Assembly (NCBI RefSeq): GCF_934924865.1
Contig: NZ_OW235315.1
Span: 2,356,001-2,420,000, forward strand
Direction of reading: 5' to 3'
DNA: 64,000 nt
DNA from: Tepidibacter aestuarii
GTDB lineage: Bacteria; Bacillota; Clostridia; Peptostreptococcales; Peptostreptococcaceae
Shown: piece by piece, positions 9,432 through 19,244 of the stretch
How positions within the stretch are numbered: the first letter of the stretch is position 1
Layout: every line of letters starts with the position of its first letter
Notes under the pieces: model-generated
What the model was told of the DNA's origin: nothing
Database searches by the model: none
The model's input: the letters and a program-made list of their open reading frames with translations, nothing else
Program-made: the position numbers and the translations under genes

Positions 9432-10550
9432 TTAAAAGTTTATCTTTTTTCTTCTCATAGATACATTTAATACTATACCAAGAGCCATCATACTAGTAAC
9501 CAAAGAACTCCCACCATAACTAACAAAAGGAAGAGTAACTCCAGTAACAGGCATAAGTCCTATAGCCATTCCTATATTTTGAATAATTTGATACAAGAAC
9601 ATAAATAATACGCCTATTGTTATTAAAGTTCCATAAAAATCCTTTGCATTCTTTGCTATTTTAAGTATTCTATTTAAAAACAAGGAAAACAACAGTGCTA
9701 ATACAACTCCACCGATTAAGCCTAATTCTTCTCCTAATACAGCGAATATAAAATCTGTTTCCTGTACAGGAAGGAAATTATATTGATTTTGAGTTCCTTT
9801 AAAAAGACCTTTTCCAAATATCTTTCCAGATCCTATTGCTACCATAGACTGAATAACCTGATAATTTCCAGGGTATTTCGGATCCCCGGGATGTAAAAAA
9901 GCATCTATTCTAACTCTTTGATGCGGTTTTAAAAAATTATATACTATAGGTATAGATACTATAGCAGTAATGGACGTATAAGCTATTATCTTATAATTAA
10001 GTCCCGAAACAAATGTCATACCAAATATTATAGATATAAATACTATTGCAGTTCCTAAATCGGGTTGTTTTAAAATCAACAACAATATAGGTGCTGCATA
10101 TGCGATTATAGGTAACAAATCTTTAAATGTGTTTAACTTATTTTTTTTATTTTCCAAAAATTTAGCAAAGCTTATTATAAACCCTAACTTAACTATTTCT
10201 GATGTTTGAATATCTATTGGTCCTAATTTAATCCATGAAGTAGCACCTGCATGAGACACCCCTAAACCGGGAATATAAACCGCTAATAGCAAAAATATAT
10301 TGAACCCATATATATACTTATGGTATTTTCCTATATTATTATAGTCAAACAATAGCATAACAAATATTACAACCAAACCTATCACAAATGATAAAGCTTG
10401 CACTTTAAGCTGTCTAAAACTTCCTGAATCATTAACATGTGTTGCACTACTTATAATAACCATTCCTATTGAAAATATTGCTATTACAGTGGCAACTAAT
10501 ATCCAATCAATATCCTTAAACATTTTTAATTCTATCTTCAATGTCTTCAC
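9432..10550 (-). CDS. rodA: RodA-type SEDS peptidoglycan polymerase
   Basis: Membrane glycosyltransferase of the SEDS family that polymerises lipid II during side-wall growth. The 372-residue protein is strongly hydrophobic, with about ten predicted membrane segments. The C-terminal part contains FLPVQETDFIFAVLGEELG and the family signature GLMPVTGVTLPFVSYGGSS. Synteny with mreBCD, mrdA and the Min genes favours RodA over FtsW or SpoVE. It is separated from minE by a strong terminator and a dispersed repeat (10557-10645), which lies in its presumed 5' leader. mgsA follows. Confidence 0.92.
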   Translation of the reverse strand: MKTLKIELKMFKDIDWILVATVIAIFSIGMVIISSATHVNDSGSFRQLKVQALSFVIGLVVIFVMLLFDYNNIGKYHKYIYGFNIFLLLAVYIPGLGVSHAGATSWIKLGPIDIQTSEIVKLGFIISFAKFLENKKNKLNTFKDLLPIIAYAAPILLLILKQPDLGTAIVFISIIFGMTFVSGLNYKIIAYTSITAIVSIPIVYNFLKPHQRVRIDAFLHPGDPKYPGNYQVIQSMVAIGSGKIFGKGLFKGTQNQYNFLPVQETDFIFAVLGEELGLIGGVVLALLFSLFLNRILKIAKNAKDFYGTLITIGVLFMFLYQIIQNIGMAIGLMPVTGVTLPFVSYGGSSLVTSMMALGIVLNVSMRRKKINF

Positions 10551-10556
10551 CTACTT

Positions 10557-10645
10557 AAAAAAATTAGTCTAGTCGCTGCGCGCTGACTCATGGCGCCAAC
10601 AAATCTTCCGACTCTGTTGCTTAAAAATAGTTGCAAATGTAGTTA
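10557..10645 (-). repeat. Dispersed two-hairpin repeat, copy 1
   Basis: Read on the minus strand: GCAACTATTTTTAAGCAAC, a first hairpin with outer arms CAACA and TGTTG, GGCGCCATGAG, a second imperfect hairpin (GTCAGCGC region with ACTAGAC) and a T-rich end. The outer CAACA/TGTTG pair replaces the CAACG/CGTTG of other copies, a paired change. It lies a few bases upstream of the rodA start on the same strand. Confidence 0.75.
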
Positions 10646-10695
10646 TTTCACTAATGTTATACATAATTTGAAAATTATACAATTTTCTTGTCCAT

Positions 10696-10742
10696 AAAAA
10701 TATTATTGGGAAATCCTATACGGATTCCCCAATAATATTTTT
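10696..10742 (-). terminator. Terminator of the mre-min operon
   Basis: Long hairpin with outer arms AAAAATATTATTGGG and CCCAATAATATTTTT and a partly paired inner part, followed by T residues. It begins at the minE stop codon and closes the maf-to-minE gene block. Confidence 0.9.
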
Positions 10743-11025
10743 ATCTTATTCCTTCTTTTACTTTTCTTATCGGTATGTTTGCAACAAGTGCAGACATAGG
10801 AGCATCATCATCTGAATTTCTTGACTTTGCAACTCTAACCTCTAAGCCACTTTCATCAATTTCTATGTATTCAGATATAACATTTATAATGTCTCCTTTT
10901 ATCATATCTAGAAATTTGGAAGAACAATCTACTCTATCATGAACCAGCACTAATTTAAGCCTTTCTTTTGCTACATTCTTGCTAGTCTTAGATTCATTTC
11001 CAAACATCTTAAATAAATCTAACAA
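10741..11025 (-). CDS. minE: Cell division topological specificity factor MinE
   Basis: Partner of MinD that drives MinCD release from the membrane and places the division site at mid-cell. The 94-residue protein has the amphipathic N terminus MLDLFKMFG, the anti-MinCD region AKERLKLVLVHDRVD and the dimer domain DIINVISEYIEIDESGLEVRV, as in known MinE. It is the last gene of the operon, 11 bases after minD and directly before the terminator. Its presence shows that this organism uses MinE for placement, as many Clostridia do. Confidence 0.95.
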   Translation of the reverse strand: MLDLFKMFGNESKTSKNVAKERLKLVLVHDRVDCSSKFLDMIKGDIINVISEYIEIDESGLEVRVAKSRNSDDDAPMSALVANIPIRKVKEGIR

Positions 11026-11036
11026 AGCTTCCCCCC

Positions 11037-11834
11037 CTATCTAGCAATGCCAAATATTTTTTTCAACTTATTCATAAAAGAATCTTGTGTCTCCATACTT
11101 AAAAACGGAACTTGTTCACCCATTATTCTTTGACAAACATTTCTATACGCTTGTCCAGCTAATGATTTAGAATCAGTAACAGCAGGTTCCCCTTTATTAG
11201 TAGATATTATAACACTTTCATCATCAGGTATAACTCCCAATAAATCTATAGCTAATATATCTATTATATCTTCCATATCCATCATATCTCCGCGCTTAAC
11301 CATCTCAAGTCTTATTCTGTTGATTATTAGTTCTGGATCATGTATTTCATTAGCCTCTAAAAGTCCTATTATTCTATCTGCATCTCTAACCGCAGACACT
11401 TCAGGAGTTGTAACTACTAATGCTCTATCTGCTCCAGCTATTGCATTTTTAAATCCTTGCTCAATTCCCGCAGGACAATCAATTAATGCATAATCAAATG
11501 ATTCTTTTAATGAATCACAAAGCTTCTTCATCTGTTCTGGAGTTATGGCATTTTTATCTCTAGTTTGAGCAGCAGGTAAAAGATATAAATTTTCAAATCT
11601 CTTATCCTTTATAAGTGCTTGCTTTAACCTACAAGTCCCTTCAACTACATCTACAATATCATAAACAATTCTATTTTCAAGACCCATTACAACATCTAAA
11701 TTTCTAAGACCAATATCAGCATCAACCACTACAGTTTTTTTACCAGAAAGGCTAAGAGCTGTTCCTAAGTTAGCACTAGTCGTAGTCTTTCCAACTCCAC
11801 CTTTCCCTGATGTAATTACAATAACTTCACCCAC
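11037..11834 (-). CDS. minD: Septum site-determining ATPase MinD
   Basis: Deviant Walker A ATPase that recruits MinC to the membrane. The motif ITSGKGGVGKTTTSANLG is at residues 7-24, VVDADIGLRNLDVVMGLEN follows, and YALIDCPAGIEQGF is the Walker B region. The C-terminal FMNKLKKIFG is an amphipathic membrane-targeting helix. The 265-residue length is standard. The start is a GTG at 11834 with GGGGGTAG upstream. It lies between minC and minE in the classic order. Confidence 0.97.
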   Translation of the reverse strand: MGEVIVITSGKGGVGKTTTSANLGTALSLSGKKTVVVDADIGLRNLDVVMGLENRIVYDIVDVVEGTCRLKQALIKDKRFENLYLLPAAQTRDKNAITPEQMKKLCDSLKESFDYALIDCPAGIEQGFKNAIAGADRALVVTTPEVSAVRDADRIIGLLEANEIHDPELIINRIRLEMVKRGDMMDMEDIIDILAIDLLGVIPDDESVIISTNKGEPAVTDSKSLAGQAYRNVCQRIMGEQVPFLSMETQDSFMNKLKKIFGIAR

Positions 11835-11861
11835 AATACTACCCCCATTCGTGCATATTAA

Positions 11862-12506
11862 CTATCTTTTATTTAAATATGGCTCTATTACTATGAAATT
11901 ATCCTTTATAAAGGCTATTTCAGGATAATTAGGCTTTTGAAATTCTTCATCAGGAGCTATAGATATTAAATTATCAATCCTAAGTTGCATAGGATTTAAA
12001 TCATATGCAACAACAAAGGCATCTTTATTTCCATTAGCGCCTGCATGAACAACTCCTCTTAAGCATCCCATTATAATGACATTACCATAAGCTACTATTT
12101 GAGCTCCTGGATTTACATCTCCTATAACAACTACATTTCCTTTAAACTCAATCTTCATTCCAGATCTTAAAGTAGTTTTAACAAATTTAGTTTGACCTTC
12201 ATTTATTCCATCAAATATTGATTCTTCTTCCACAAATTCTATTTGAAATTTATTACTTATAACTTCTTTAAGCTCTATTTGCTGAAGATCTGTAATTGTA
12301 TCACTATTGACAGAAGCTATTTTTGCTCCTATAAAAAATCTTCCAGCGCATTCAATTTTTTGCATTATTTCTTGTTTAACTGTTTCAAAGTCATCACAAT
12401 TTTTTATATTTATGACTAAGCCTTTTTTACTTCCTTTAAATTCTACATTATCTCTTTTTAAATTTCTTTTATTTCCTTTAAATTCTATTACATCTCCTAA
12501 AGCCAT
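11862..12506 (-). CDS. minC: Septum site-determining protein MinC
   Basis: FtsZ assembly inhibitor. The 214-residue protein has a variable N-terminal domain (about residues 1-105) and a C-terminal beta-helix domain with the signature LRSGMKIEFKGNVVVIGDVN, then PGAQIVAYGNVIIMGCLRG and VHAGANGN, which bind MinD. It follows mrdA by 63 bases and precedes minD by 27, within the same minus-strand operon. Confidence 0.95.
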   Translation of the reverse strand: MALGDVIEFKGNKRNLKRDNVEFKGSKKGLVINIKNCDDFETVKQEIMQKIECAGRFFIGAKIASVNSDTITDLQQIELKEVISNKFQIEFVEEESIFDGINEGQTKFVKTTLRSGMKIEFKGNVVVIGDVNPGAQIVAYGNVIIMGCLRGVVHAGANGNKDAFVVAYDLNPMQLRIDNLISIAPDEEFQKPNYPEIAFIKDNFIVIEPYLNKR

Positions 12507-12569
12507 ATGATTTCCTCCAAAAGATTATATATTTTTATTATTCTTCAAAAACTATATAAATCCTTCTTT

Positions 12570-15365
12570 TTATCGTTTTAATTCTTCCTTTATATTTAGT
12601 TTTTCTTTAACGTCATAATCATCTTCATTCTTTGTAAGTCCAAAATACTCAACCATTATATCCCTAGCTACCGGAGCTGCATACCCTCCATGTCCACCTT
12701 GGAATATAAGTGATACAACAGCTATTTCAGGATCATCATAAGGTGCAAACGACACAAACCAAGCAAAGTTATCATAAGTGTCCTTAAATCTATTTATTTC
12801 ATCATAAGTAAGACGTGGATTTAGCTTGTACAAAGCTTTTCTTATATAATAATCCTTGCTGTACTTACTATCTTCTGCTTTTTCATACTCATCTGCAAGA
12901 GCTAAAGCTTCCTGAGTGTTAACCCCATAACTTGACATATGAGAAATTAAATATTCAACTTCATCAGCAGTTGGAATTCTACCACTTTTTTGTGCAGTAC
13001 CAGTTTTTGCCCCAACCTTAACAGGAAATTGACCAAATACCTTTTTCGCAGTTCCCTGCTGAGTAACTCTTAACATAGCCTTTTTAATTTCTTCCAAGTT
13101 TGAGTTATCATTTAAAGGTATTTTTTCTCTTTCAAGATCAACTTTATCTATATTCATTTTATCATAAGACTCTATTTTATCAACTACAGTAACTTTATTC
13201 TTATATCCTCCATTGACAAGTCCAGATATATAATTTGCCATTTGAAGTGGTGTATATGAATTTGCACCTTGACCTATAGATATATTAAATGTATCTCCTG
13301 TAGTCCACTTAGCTTGATTAAAATAACTATACTTAATTAAATCAGCAACTTCGGCTACTTTATCTTCTTTTATGTGTAAATCTTCTAGTCTCTTTAACAA
13401 AGTGCCTCTACCTGGATTTTCGGCCATCCAACTAACTATTTTACCTATTCTTTTTTCATATTCTTGATTATCTTCACCAGTTATATCGTCAAAGTAAGTT
13501 TTGAGTTTTCTATCAAGAGCATATTTAAGAGATCTTTTAGTAGTTTCAAATTTATCTTCTGGGTTGGGAACCTTACCAGGAATTTCTTCTATTTCAATTC
13601 CAGTTTTTTCATCAAGTCCAAATAATCTTGCATATCTAAGTATCTCATCTACATTCATTTTAACAGGAAGAGGTTTTTCTTTAGCATAATCATATCCCAC
13701 ACTTACACTGTACATATAATAGTTGCAAGACTGCTCTATTGCTTTGTATAAATTTGTAGCTCCATGACTTCCTCTTCTTTCATTCCATATCCAACATCCA
13801 AATGACTTATTTCCAAGCATTATACGCCCTTTATCATATATTTCATAATTTGGATCTAGACCATTATCTATAGCAGCAAGTCCAGTTATCATCTTAAATA
13901 CAGAACCAGGCTGAACAAAAGTCATTGTTGCTATATTGTAAAGAGGTTTAGCTGCTAGTGGATTATTTTTATTTTTAGGAAGAAGGCTGTTCATATCCTC
14001 AGTCGTTATACCCGTTGCAAATAAATTAGGATCGTAATCTGGATAACTAGCCATAGCTAGAACCTCTCCAGTTTTAACATCAAGTGCAACAACAGCACCT
14101 GAAGTAGCTTTATTATATATTTTTTTACCGTCGTTTAATCTATAATTTCCCCAAGGACTTTCATATGTTCCTCCAACCTGTATTGTTTTTAATAATTTTT
14201 CAAGAGAATCTTCTGCTACTTTCTGTAAATCCTTGTCTATTGTTAAGTAAACAGTATCTCCAGCTTTAGGAGACTGTATCTCTATCTTCTCTATTAGCCT
14301 TCCAGCTGAATCAACTACAACTTTTTTAAATCCTTTTTCTCCATGGAGCTTATCTTCAAACGTTTTTTCAATACCAGTTTTTCCTATCATATCACTTATA
14401 CTATATCCTTTATCTGTAGTATAAGTATCTATTTCTGTTTGTTGAGATATTTTACCTATTTGTCCAAGTATATGAGATGCTAAATTTTCATTTGGATAAT
14501 ACCTGATAGGCTCAGTTTCTATACTAACCCCTGGAAGCTCTATTGCAAGTTCCTCTATTTCTGCAACTGTCTCTTTTTTAACATCAATTGCAAGCTTTAT
14601 AGGCTGGTACTGCAAATATCCCTGAGACTTCAGCAAATCTCTAAATAAAAGTATTTTTCTAGCTTCATCATTATTTAAATCATCAGAAACATCAAAATAT
14701 TCCTTCAATTTACCAAATGCATCTTCTGCACTTATATTCTCTTCTTTTATTCTATATCTATACAACCATTGAGCTTTTTTAACATTTTCTGCAAACTCCC
14801 ATTTTGAAACGTATATAGGAGGATAATATCCATTTTCATTTAACATTTTCTGTAAGTCATATTCAGTAGTATTATTATCTACTCTAATAACTCCTTCATC
14901 TACTAATCCATCTACTATATGGTAAAAACTTTCTTTTGCATTATAGCTAGCAGGAATATCGTACTTATCTTTCCATTCCTGAATGTTTTTATCATAAGTA
15001 TATGCAAACTGTCCATTTTGCCTTATTATAGGGAATTCATCTATGTACTTTTCTCCATTTTTCTCTAAAACATTTATAACTCTTTGACCAACTTCATTTG
15101 CATTGGCTTTTTCTATTTCATTTTTAAGGAGTTGAACAGTAAAAGATGCTCTATTTCCAGCAAGCAATCTTCCATACCTATCCCTTATTTCTCCTCTAGG
15201 GCCTTCTACTAGTATTTTTTTATATACCTTGTTTTGAGCTTGTTCAAAATAGTAATCACCCTTTATAATTGTCATATATCCTAGTTTTAATATAATAATA
15301 GAAAATATGACAACAAAAGAAACTCTTAAAACATCATATCTATCCTTAATTTTTTTATTTACCAT
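12570..15365 (-). CDS. mrdA: Penicillin-binding protein 2, side-wall transpeptidase
   Basis: Class B PBP that cross-links peptidoglycan with RodA during elongation. It has one N-terminal membrane segment (VSFVVIFSIIILKLGYM), a dimerisation domain with GPRGEIRDRYGRLLAGNRA, and a transpeptidase domain with PGSVFKMITG (SxxK), EQSCNYYM (SxN) and KTGTAQKSG (KTG). At 931 residues it is longer than most PBP2. Extra sequence is visible between SxN and KTG (around residues 600-680) and again after KTG (about 800-855, charged and helical). Similar enlargement is known in some clostridial PBP2. It lies between mreD and minC in the shape operon. Confidence 0.93.
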   Translation of the reverse strand: MVNKKIKDRYDVLRVSFVVIFSIIILKLGYMTIIKGDYYFEQAQNKVYKKILVEGPRGEIRDRYGRLLAGNRASFTVQLLKNEIEKANANEVGQRVINVLEKNGEKYIDEFPIIRQNGQFAYTYDKNIQEWKDKYDIPASYNAKESFYHIVDGLVDEGVIRVDNNTTEYDLQKMLNENGYYPPIYVSKWEFAENVKKAQWLYRYRIKEENISAEDAFGKLKEYFDVSDDLNNDEARKILLFRDLLKSQGYLQYQPIKLAIDVKKETVAEIEELAIELPGVSIETEPIRYYPNENLASHILGQIGKISQQTEIDTYTTDKGYSISDMIGKTGIEKTFEDKLHGEKGFKKVVVDSAGRLIEKIEIQSPKAGDTVYLTIDKDLQKVAEDSLEKLLKTIQVGGTYESPWGNYRLNDGKKIYNKATSGAVVALDVKTGEVLAMASYPDYDPNLFATGITTEDMNSLLPKNKNNPLAAKPLYNIATMTFVQPGSVFKMITGLAAIDNGLDPNYEIYDKGRIMLGNKSFGCWIWNERRGSHGATNLYKAIEQSCNYYMYSVSVGYDYAKEKPLPVKMNVDEILRYARLFGLDEKTGIEIEEIPGKVPNPEDKFETTKRSLKYALDRKLKTYFDDITGEDNQEYEKRIGKIVSWMAENPGRGTLLKRLEDLHIKEDKVAEVADLIKYSYFNQAKWTTGDTFNISIGQGANSYTPLQMANYISGLVNGGYKNKVTVVDKIESYDKMNIDKVDLEREKIPLNDNSNLEEIKKAMLRVTQQGTAKKVFGQFPVKVGAKTGTAQKSGRIPTADEVEYLISHMSSYGVNTQEALALADEYEKAEDSKYSKDYYIRKALYKLNPRLTYDEINRFKDTYDNFAWFVSFAPYDDPEIAVVSLIFQGGHGGYAAPVARDIMVEYFGLTKNEDDYDVKEKLNIKEELKR

Positions 15366-15375
15366 ATAATCACCA

Positions 15376-15864
15376 CTAAATATTGTCTATTTTTTTTACA
15401 AAATCTATTAAAACTTTATATATGACCAAAGCAAACAGCATGTTTAAAGTAGGTATAAAAACAACTCCTTTGATCAAAGAAAACAGTATTTTTTCACTTG
15501 CAAATAAGCTTTTTAATAAAATACAGTTTATAAGAGACTCAAATAAGGAAGAAAAAAATGTTAGTATTAATATAGTTGTAACATTATGTTTGAATATCTT
15601 ATCTTCTAATATTCCGTATACATATCCTATAACAAAAAATACAAGAGCATTAACCCCTATAAATTTTCCAATTAATGCATCCTTTAAAATGCCAAGTACT
15701 AACCCTATTAAAGCTCCTTCATTTCTTTTAACAAATAAAGAAATAATAGTTATATATACAATAGACATATTTAGGCTTATATCAAATATATCTATATAAT
15801 TCACAATACTATTTTCTATAATTATTATGAATATTCCTACTAAAATTAATATTATATTTTTCAT
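15376..15864 (-). CDS. mreD: Rod shape-determining protein MreD
   Basis: Small integral membrane protein of the elongasome, 162 residues, almost entirely hydrophobic with about five membrane segments (for example IILILVGIFIIIIENSIV and ALVFFVIGYVYGILEDKIF). Sequence signatures in MreD are weak, so the call rests on size, hydrophobicity and position between mreC and mrdA. The product would link the MreB-MreC system to RodA and PBP2. Confidence 0.88.
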   Translation of the reverse strand: MKNIILILVGIFIIIIENSIVNYIDIFDISLNMSIVYITIISLFVKRNEGALIGLVLGILKDALIGKFIGVNALVFFVIGYVYGILEDKIFKHNVTTILILTFFSSLFESLINCILLKSLFASEKILFSLIKGVVFIPTLNMLFALVIYKVLIDFVKKIDNI

Positions 15865-15877
15865 AATTATTACCTCT

Positions 15878-16747
15878 TTATTCTACTATTCTAGGTCTTG
15901 TTATTAATACTTTATCTATGTGCTTAAAATCTACATAAGGCTTTACCTTTACATATTTTAACAAATTATTTTTATCCTCTATAACCTTTTCAACCTCTCC
16001 TAGAGGTATACCTTTTGGATATATTCCAATTCCAGAAGTTATAAGCATATCACCTGGCACAACTTCGTATTTAATATCAAACAAATAGCCCTTAAGATAT
16101 CCAGCAAAGTTTTCATTAGAATCTATCGATATATTTTGACTTATAACACCCGTATATTCTCCTTTTCTTAAAACCTCAAAACTAACAGCAGATTTACTGT
16201 TTATAAGTGAAATTGCCTTACAATAATTATCCGATACATCATATACTTTTCCAACAAGACCTGTTCCAGATACCACTATACTATCTTTAATAACACCATC
16301 TTTTTTACCAGCAGATATTGTAAATGAATCATACCAATTTCCATCATTTTTACTTATAACAGATGCACTAATATAGTTTTGGTCATATCCTTCTGGTATA
16401 TAATTTAAAGATTTTTTAAGATTTTGAAGTTCACTTAATTCATCTTTACTTAAGTCTATTTCTATTACCTTCTTTTTTAAATCCTCGTTTTCTTTTGAAA
16501 GCTGTTCTATCTTATTTAAATTTTTCTTATAATTGATTATACCTGAAATATTTTTACTTGTTACACTAAAAACCTTATTGAATCCTCTTTGTACAGGAGT
16601 AATAATGTCAAGTACAGCACTCGGAAGATAGTTGTTATACCTTCCCTCTATTGATATTCCTATAATTACAAGTAGAGTGATAGTAATTAAACTAATCACT
16701 ATCACTTCTTTATTTAACTTGTTTTTATTTTTCTTTTTGCTTCTCAC
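15878..16747 (-). CDS. mreC: Rod shape-determining protein MreC
   Basis: Membrane-anchored scaffold of the elongation machinery. The 289-residue protein has a charged N terminus, one membrane segment (VIVISLITITLLVIIGISI), a coiled-coil (about residues 75-110, with KIEQLSKENEDLKKKVIEI) and a beta-rich extracellular part. That part includes NYISASVISKNDGNWYDSF, DGVIKDSIVVSGTGLVGKV and PGDMLITSGIGIYPKGIPLG, all typical of MreC. It lies between mreB and mreD. Confidence 0.94.
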   Translation of the reverse strand: MRSKKKNKNKLNKEVIVISLITITLLVIIGISIEGRYNNYLPSAVLDIITPVQRGFNKVFSVTSKNISGIINYKKNLNKIEQLSKENEDLKKKVIEIDLSKDELSELQNLKKSLNYIPEGYDQNYISASVISKNDGNWYDSFTISAGKKDGVIKDSIVVSGTGLVGKVYDVSDNYCKAISLINSKSAVSFEVLRKGEYTGVISQNISIDSNENFAGYLKGYLFDIKYEVVPGDMLITSGIGIYPKGIPLGEVEKVIEDKNNLLKYVKVKPYVDFKHIDKVLITRPRIVE

Positions 16748-16761
16748 GCTATCACCATCTT

Positions 16762-17832
16762 TTATCTTTTTCTTCCATACATAAGAATTTTATCAAAGAT
16801 TTCTTTATTCTCAACAGATTTACCAGTCCCTTTTGCAACACAATCAAGTGGATCCTCTGCTATATGTACAGGCATGTGAGTCTCTTCTCTAACTAATTTG
16901 TCAAGTCCCTTTAAAAGAGCTCCTCCACCTGTAAGCATTATACCATTTTCCATAATATCAGATGCAAGCTCTGGTGGTGTTTTTTCAAGAGTAGCCTTTA
17001 TTCCCTCTAATATAGTAGTTATAGGCTCTTTTAACGCTTCTCTTACCTCATTAGATGTTATGTTCATAGTTTTAGGAAGACCTGTTACTAAGTCTCTTCC
17101 TCTTATATCCATGTTTTCTTCTTCTTCTTCTTTAAACGCAGATCCTATCCTCATTTTCACGTCTTCTGCAGTTCTTTCTCCAATCATAAGGTTGTACTCT
17201 TTTTTAACGTAGTTTACTATTGATTCATCAAATTCATCTCCACCAATTCTGATTGACTTGGCTGTAACTATACCTCCTAATGATATAACAGCTATCTCAC
17301 TAGTACCTCCACCTATATCGACTACCATATTTCCATCTGGCTCTTCTACTTTAAGACCAGCTCCAATAGCAGCAGCCATAGGTTCTTCTATTAAATAAGC
17401 ATCTTTAGCCCCAGCTTGAATAGCAGCTTCTTCTATTGCTCTTCTTTCTACTTCTGTAACCCCATAAGGAACACATACTGCAATCCTTGGACTGTTAAAC
17501 AGTGATTTTTTAGGATATGCTTTTTTTATAAAGTATCTAAGCATACTTTGAGTAACATCAAAATCAGCAATAACTCCATCTTTCATAGGTCTTATAGCTA
17601 TTATATTTCCAGGAGTTCTTCCTATCATTTTCTTAGCATCTTCTCCAACAGCTAAAACTTCCTTGTTATCATCTCTTATAGCAACAACCGATGGTTCTCT
17701 TACTATAATTCCATTTCCTCTTACATAAACTAATGTATTTGCTGTTCCTAAATCTATTCCCATATCATTTGATCTCATATTAAAAAGATTCATTTTTTGT
17801 TTAGTCTTTTTTGTAGTTTTATTCTTTTTCAT
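16762..17832 (-). CDS. mreB: Rod shape-determining actin homologue MreB
   Basis: Actin-fold ATPase that guides side-wall synthesis. It shows the phosphate 1 motif [28 protein letters not shown], the phosphate 2 motif [20 protein letters not shown] and the adenosine motif [14 protein letters not shown]. The 356-residue form has a basic extension of about 20 residues before the usual start ([18 protein letters not shown]). A shorter start is possible, but the ribosome site favours the ATG at 17832. It sits between radC and mreC. Confidence 0.96.
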   Translation of the reverse strand: MKKNKTTKKTKQKMNLFNMRSNDMGIDLGTANTLVYVRGNGIIVREPSVVAIRDDNKEVLAVGEDAKKMIGRTPGNIIAIRPMKDGVIADFDVTQSMLRYFIKKAYPKKSLFNSPRIAVCVPYGVTEVERRAIEEAAIQAGAKDAYLIEEPMAAAIGAGLKVEEPDGNMVVDIGGGTSEIAVISLGGIVTAKSIRIGGDEFDESIVNYVKKEYNLMIGERTAEDVKMRIGSAFKEEEEENMDIRGRDLVTGLPKTMNITSNEVREALKEPITTILEGIKATLEKTPPELASDIMENGIMLTGGGALLKGLDKLVREETHMPVHIAEDPLDCVAKGTGKSVENKEIFDKILMYGRKR

Positions 17833-17847
17833 TTTGACTTCTCCTCT

Positions 17848-18546
17848 CTAGATTAAAGCTTTTTCCTTGAAGCTAAAATACACTCCATCTCCAACTATTA
17901 TATGATCTATTATATCTATACCTAATATTTTTCCTCCCTCAATCAGCCTATTAGTTATGTTTTTATCTTCTCTACTCGGCTCAGGGTTACCGGAAGGATG
18001 ATTATGCATAAGAATAATTTTATTCGTACTCCTTTTTATAGCTTCAATAAAGACTTCTCTTGGATGTACTAATGATGAATTCAAAGTTCCTACCGAAATT
18101 TCGACATCACATATAATCTCATTCTTCGTGTTTAATAAAATAGCTTTAAACACTTCCTTTTTTAGGTATCTAATATCTTCCATATACATATCTACTACAT
18201 CGTCTGGACTTGTTATTTTTGGTTTTTTATCCGGAATAAATCTAGCAATCCTCCTGCCCAATTCTATTGCCGCCATTATTTGACAAGCTTTGGCTGTTCC
18301 TACTCCTTTTATCTCTTTAAGATCTTCTATATTAGTATCCGCTAATTTTTTTAATCCTAAAGACTTGTCCATATTTATTATGCAATTTGCAAGCTCTATA
18401 GACGACATATTTTTATTTCCTGTTCTAAGCAAAATAGCTAAAAGCTCTGCATCGGATAAACTATTTACTCCATTTAGTATTATTTTTTCTCTGGGTCTTT
18501 GGTTTTTAGCCATATCCTTTATAGATATTTTATTTATATGACCCAT
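17848..18546 (-). CDS. radC: RadC/JAB-domain protein
   Basis: A 232-residue protein with an N-terminal helix-hairpin-helix-like part (EDLKEIKGVGTAKACQIMAA) and a C-terminal JAB metalloprotease-like domain. The domain carries the zinc motif LMHNHPSGNPEPSREDKNIT (HxHx7SxxD type). The historical link to DNA repair is doubtful and its substrate is unknown. Placement between maf and mreB is conserved across Firmicutes. A TAGGAGGAAGG ribosome site precedes the start. Confidence 0.93.
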   Translation of the reverse strand: MGHINKISIKDMAKNQRPREKIILNGVNSLSDAELLAILLRTGNKNMSSIELANCIINMDKSLGLKKLADTNIEDLKEIKGVGTAKACQIMAAIELGRRIARFIPDKKPKITSPDDVVDMYMEDIRYLKKEVFKAILLNTKNEIICDVEISVGTLNSSLVHPREVFIEAIKRSTNKIILMHNHPSGNPEPSREDKNITNRLIEGGKILGIDIIDHIIVGDGVYFSFKEKALI

Positions 18547-18562
18547 ATACCTTCCTCCTAAT

Positions 18563-19141
18563 TTATATAATATTTACGTCAAAATGTCTATATAAAATTT
18601 GTCCCAATTTTGAAACAGGAAGTCCTACTACATTGGAATAATCTCCGTCTATTTTTTCTACCAATAAAGAACCATAACCTTGTATACCATATGAACCTGC
18701 TTTATCCATAGGTTCTGCTGTTTTTATGTACCTTTTAATCTCGTCTTCACTAAATTCTCTCATTTTTACTTTCGTTACTTCATAATCGACAATTTTTTTA
18801 TTGTCTGAAAGCCTCAACGTACAAATACCTGTAATAACTTTGTGGTATTTACCAGACAGCTGCTTTAATGTATTAAAAGCATCCTGTTCATCCTTTGGCT
18901 TCCCTAATATTTTCCCATCAAAAACAACTATTGTATCAGCCCCAATTACTATACTGTTTCTCGATGTTTTATTTGCAATATCAATTGCCTTTTGGAATGA
19001 TAAGCTCATAGCTACAGATTCAGGCGTATCCTTTTCATTTACAAACTCGTCTATATCACTTTTCATAATTTCAAAATTCAAATTTAAATTAAAAAGTAAT
19101 TCCTTTCTTCTAGGCGAAGCTGATGCTAATACAATATTCAT
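18563..19141 (-). CDS. maf: Maf-family nucleoside triphosphate pyrophosphatase
   Basis: Pyrophosphatase for non-canonical or pyrimidine nucleoside triphosphates, linked to septum formation in Bacillus. The family start is MNIVLASASPRRKELLFNL, and later come SIVIGADTIVVFDGKILGKP and DKAGSYGIQGYGS, the substrate-binding blocks. A longer open frame starts upstream, but the ATG at 19141 has AGAGGTGATTTT and matches the family N terminus, giving 192 residues. It is the first gene of the maf-radC-mre-min block. Confidence 0.94.
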   Translation of the reverse strand: MNIVLASASPRRKELLFNLNLNFEIMKSDIDEFVNEKDTPESVAMSLSFQKAIDIANKTSRNSIVIGADTIVVFDGKILGKPKDEQDAFNTLKQLSGKYHKVITGICTLRLSDNKKIVDYEVTKVKMREFSEDEIKRYIKTAEPMDKAGSYGIQGYGSLLVEKIDGDYSNVVGLPVSKLGQILYRHFDVNII

Positions 19142-19191
19142 AAAATCACCTCTACATAATCCATTGTCCTTAAATAGTTTATCATTTCGGT

Positions 19192-19231
19192 CAAAAAAAA
19201 ACAATAAGGTGTGGTAAATAACCACACCTTA
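19192..19231 (-). terminator. Terminator of the rnf operon
   Basis: Hairpin with arms TAAGGTGTGGT and ACCACACCTTA followed on the minus strand by a long U run. It lies 14 bases past the rnfB stop codon. Confidence 0.9.
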
Positions 19232-19244
19232 TATTTTTACCTTT

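Noticed and set aside
9432..10550. Calling the SEDS gene ftsW or spoVE
   Set aside because: Neighbours mreBCD, mrdA and min favour rodA; the sequence alone does not separate them.
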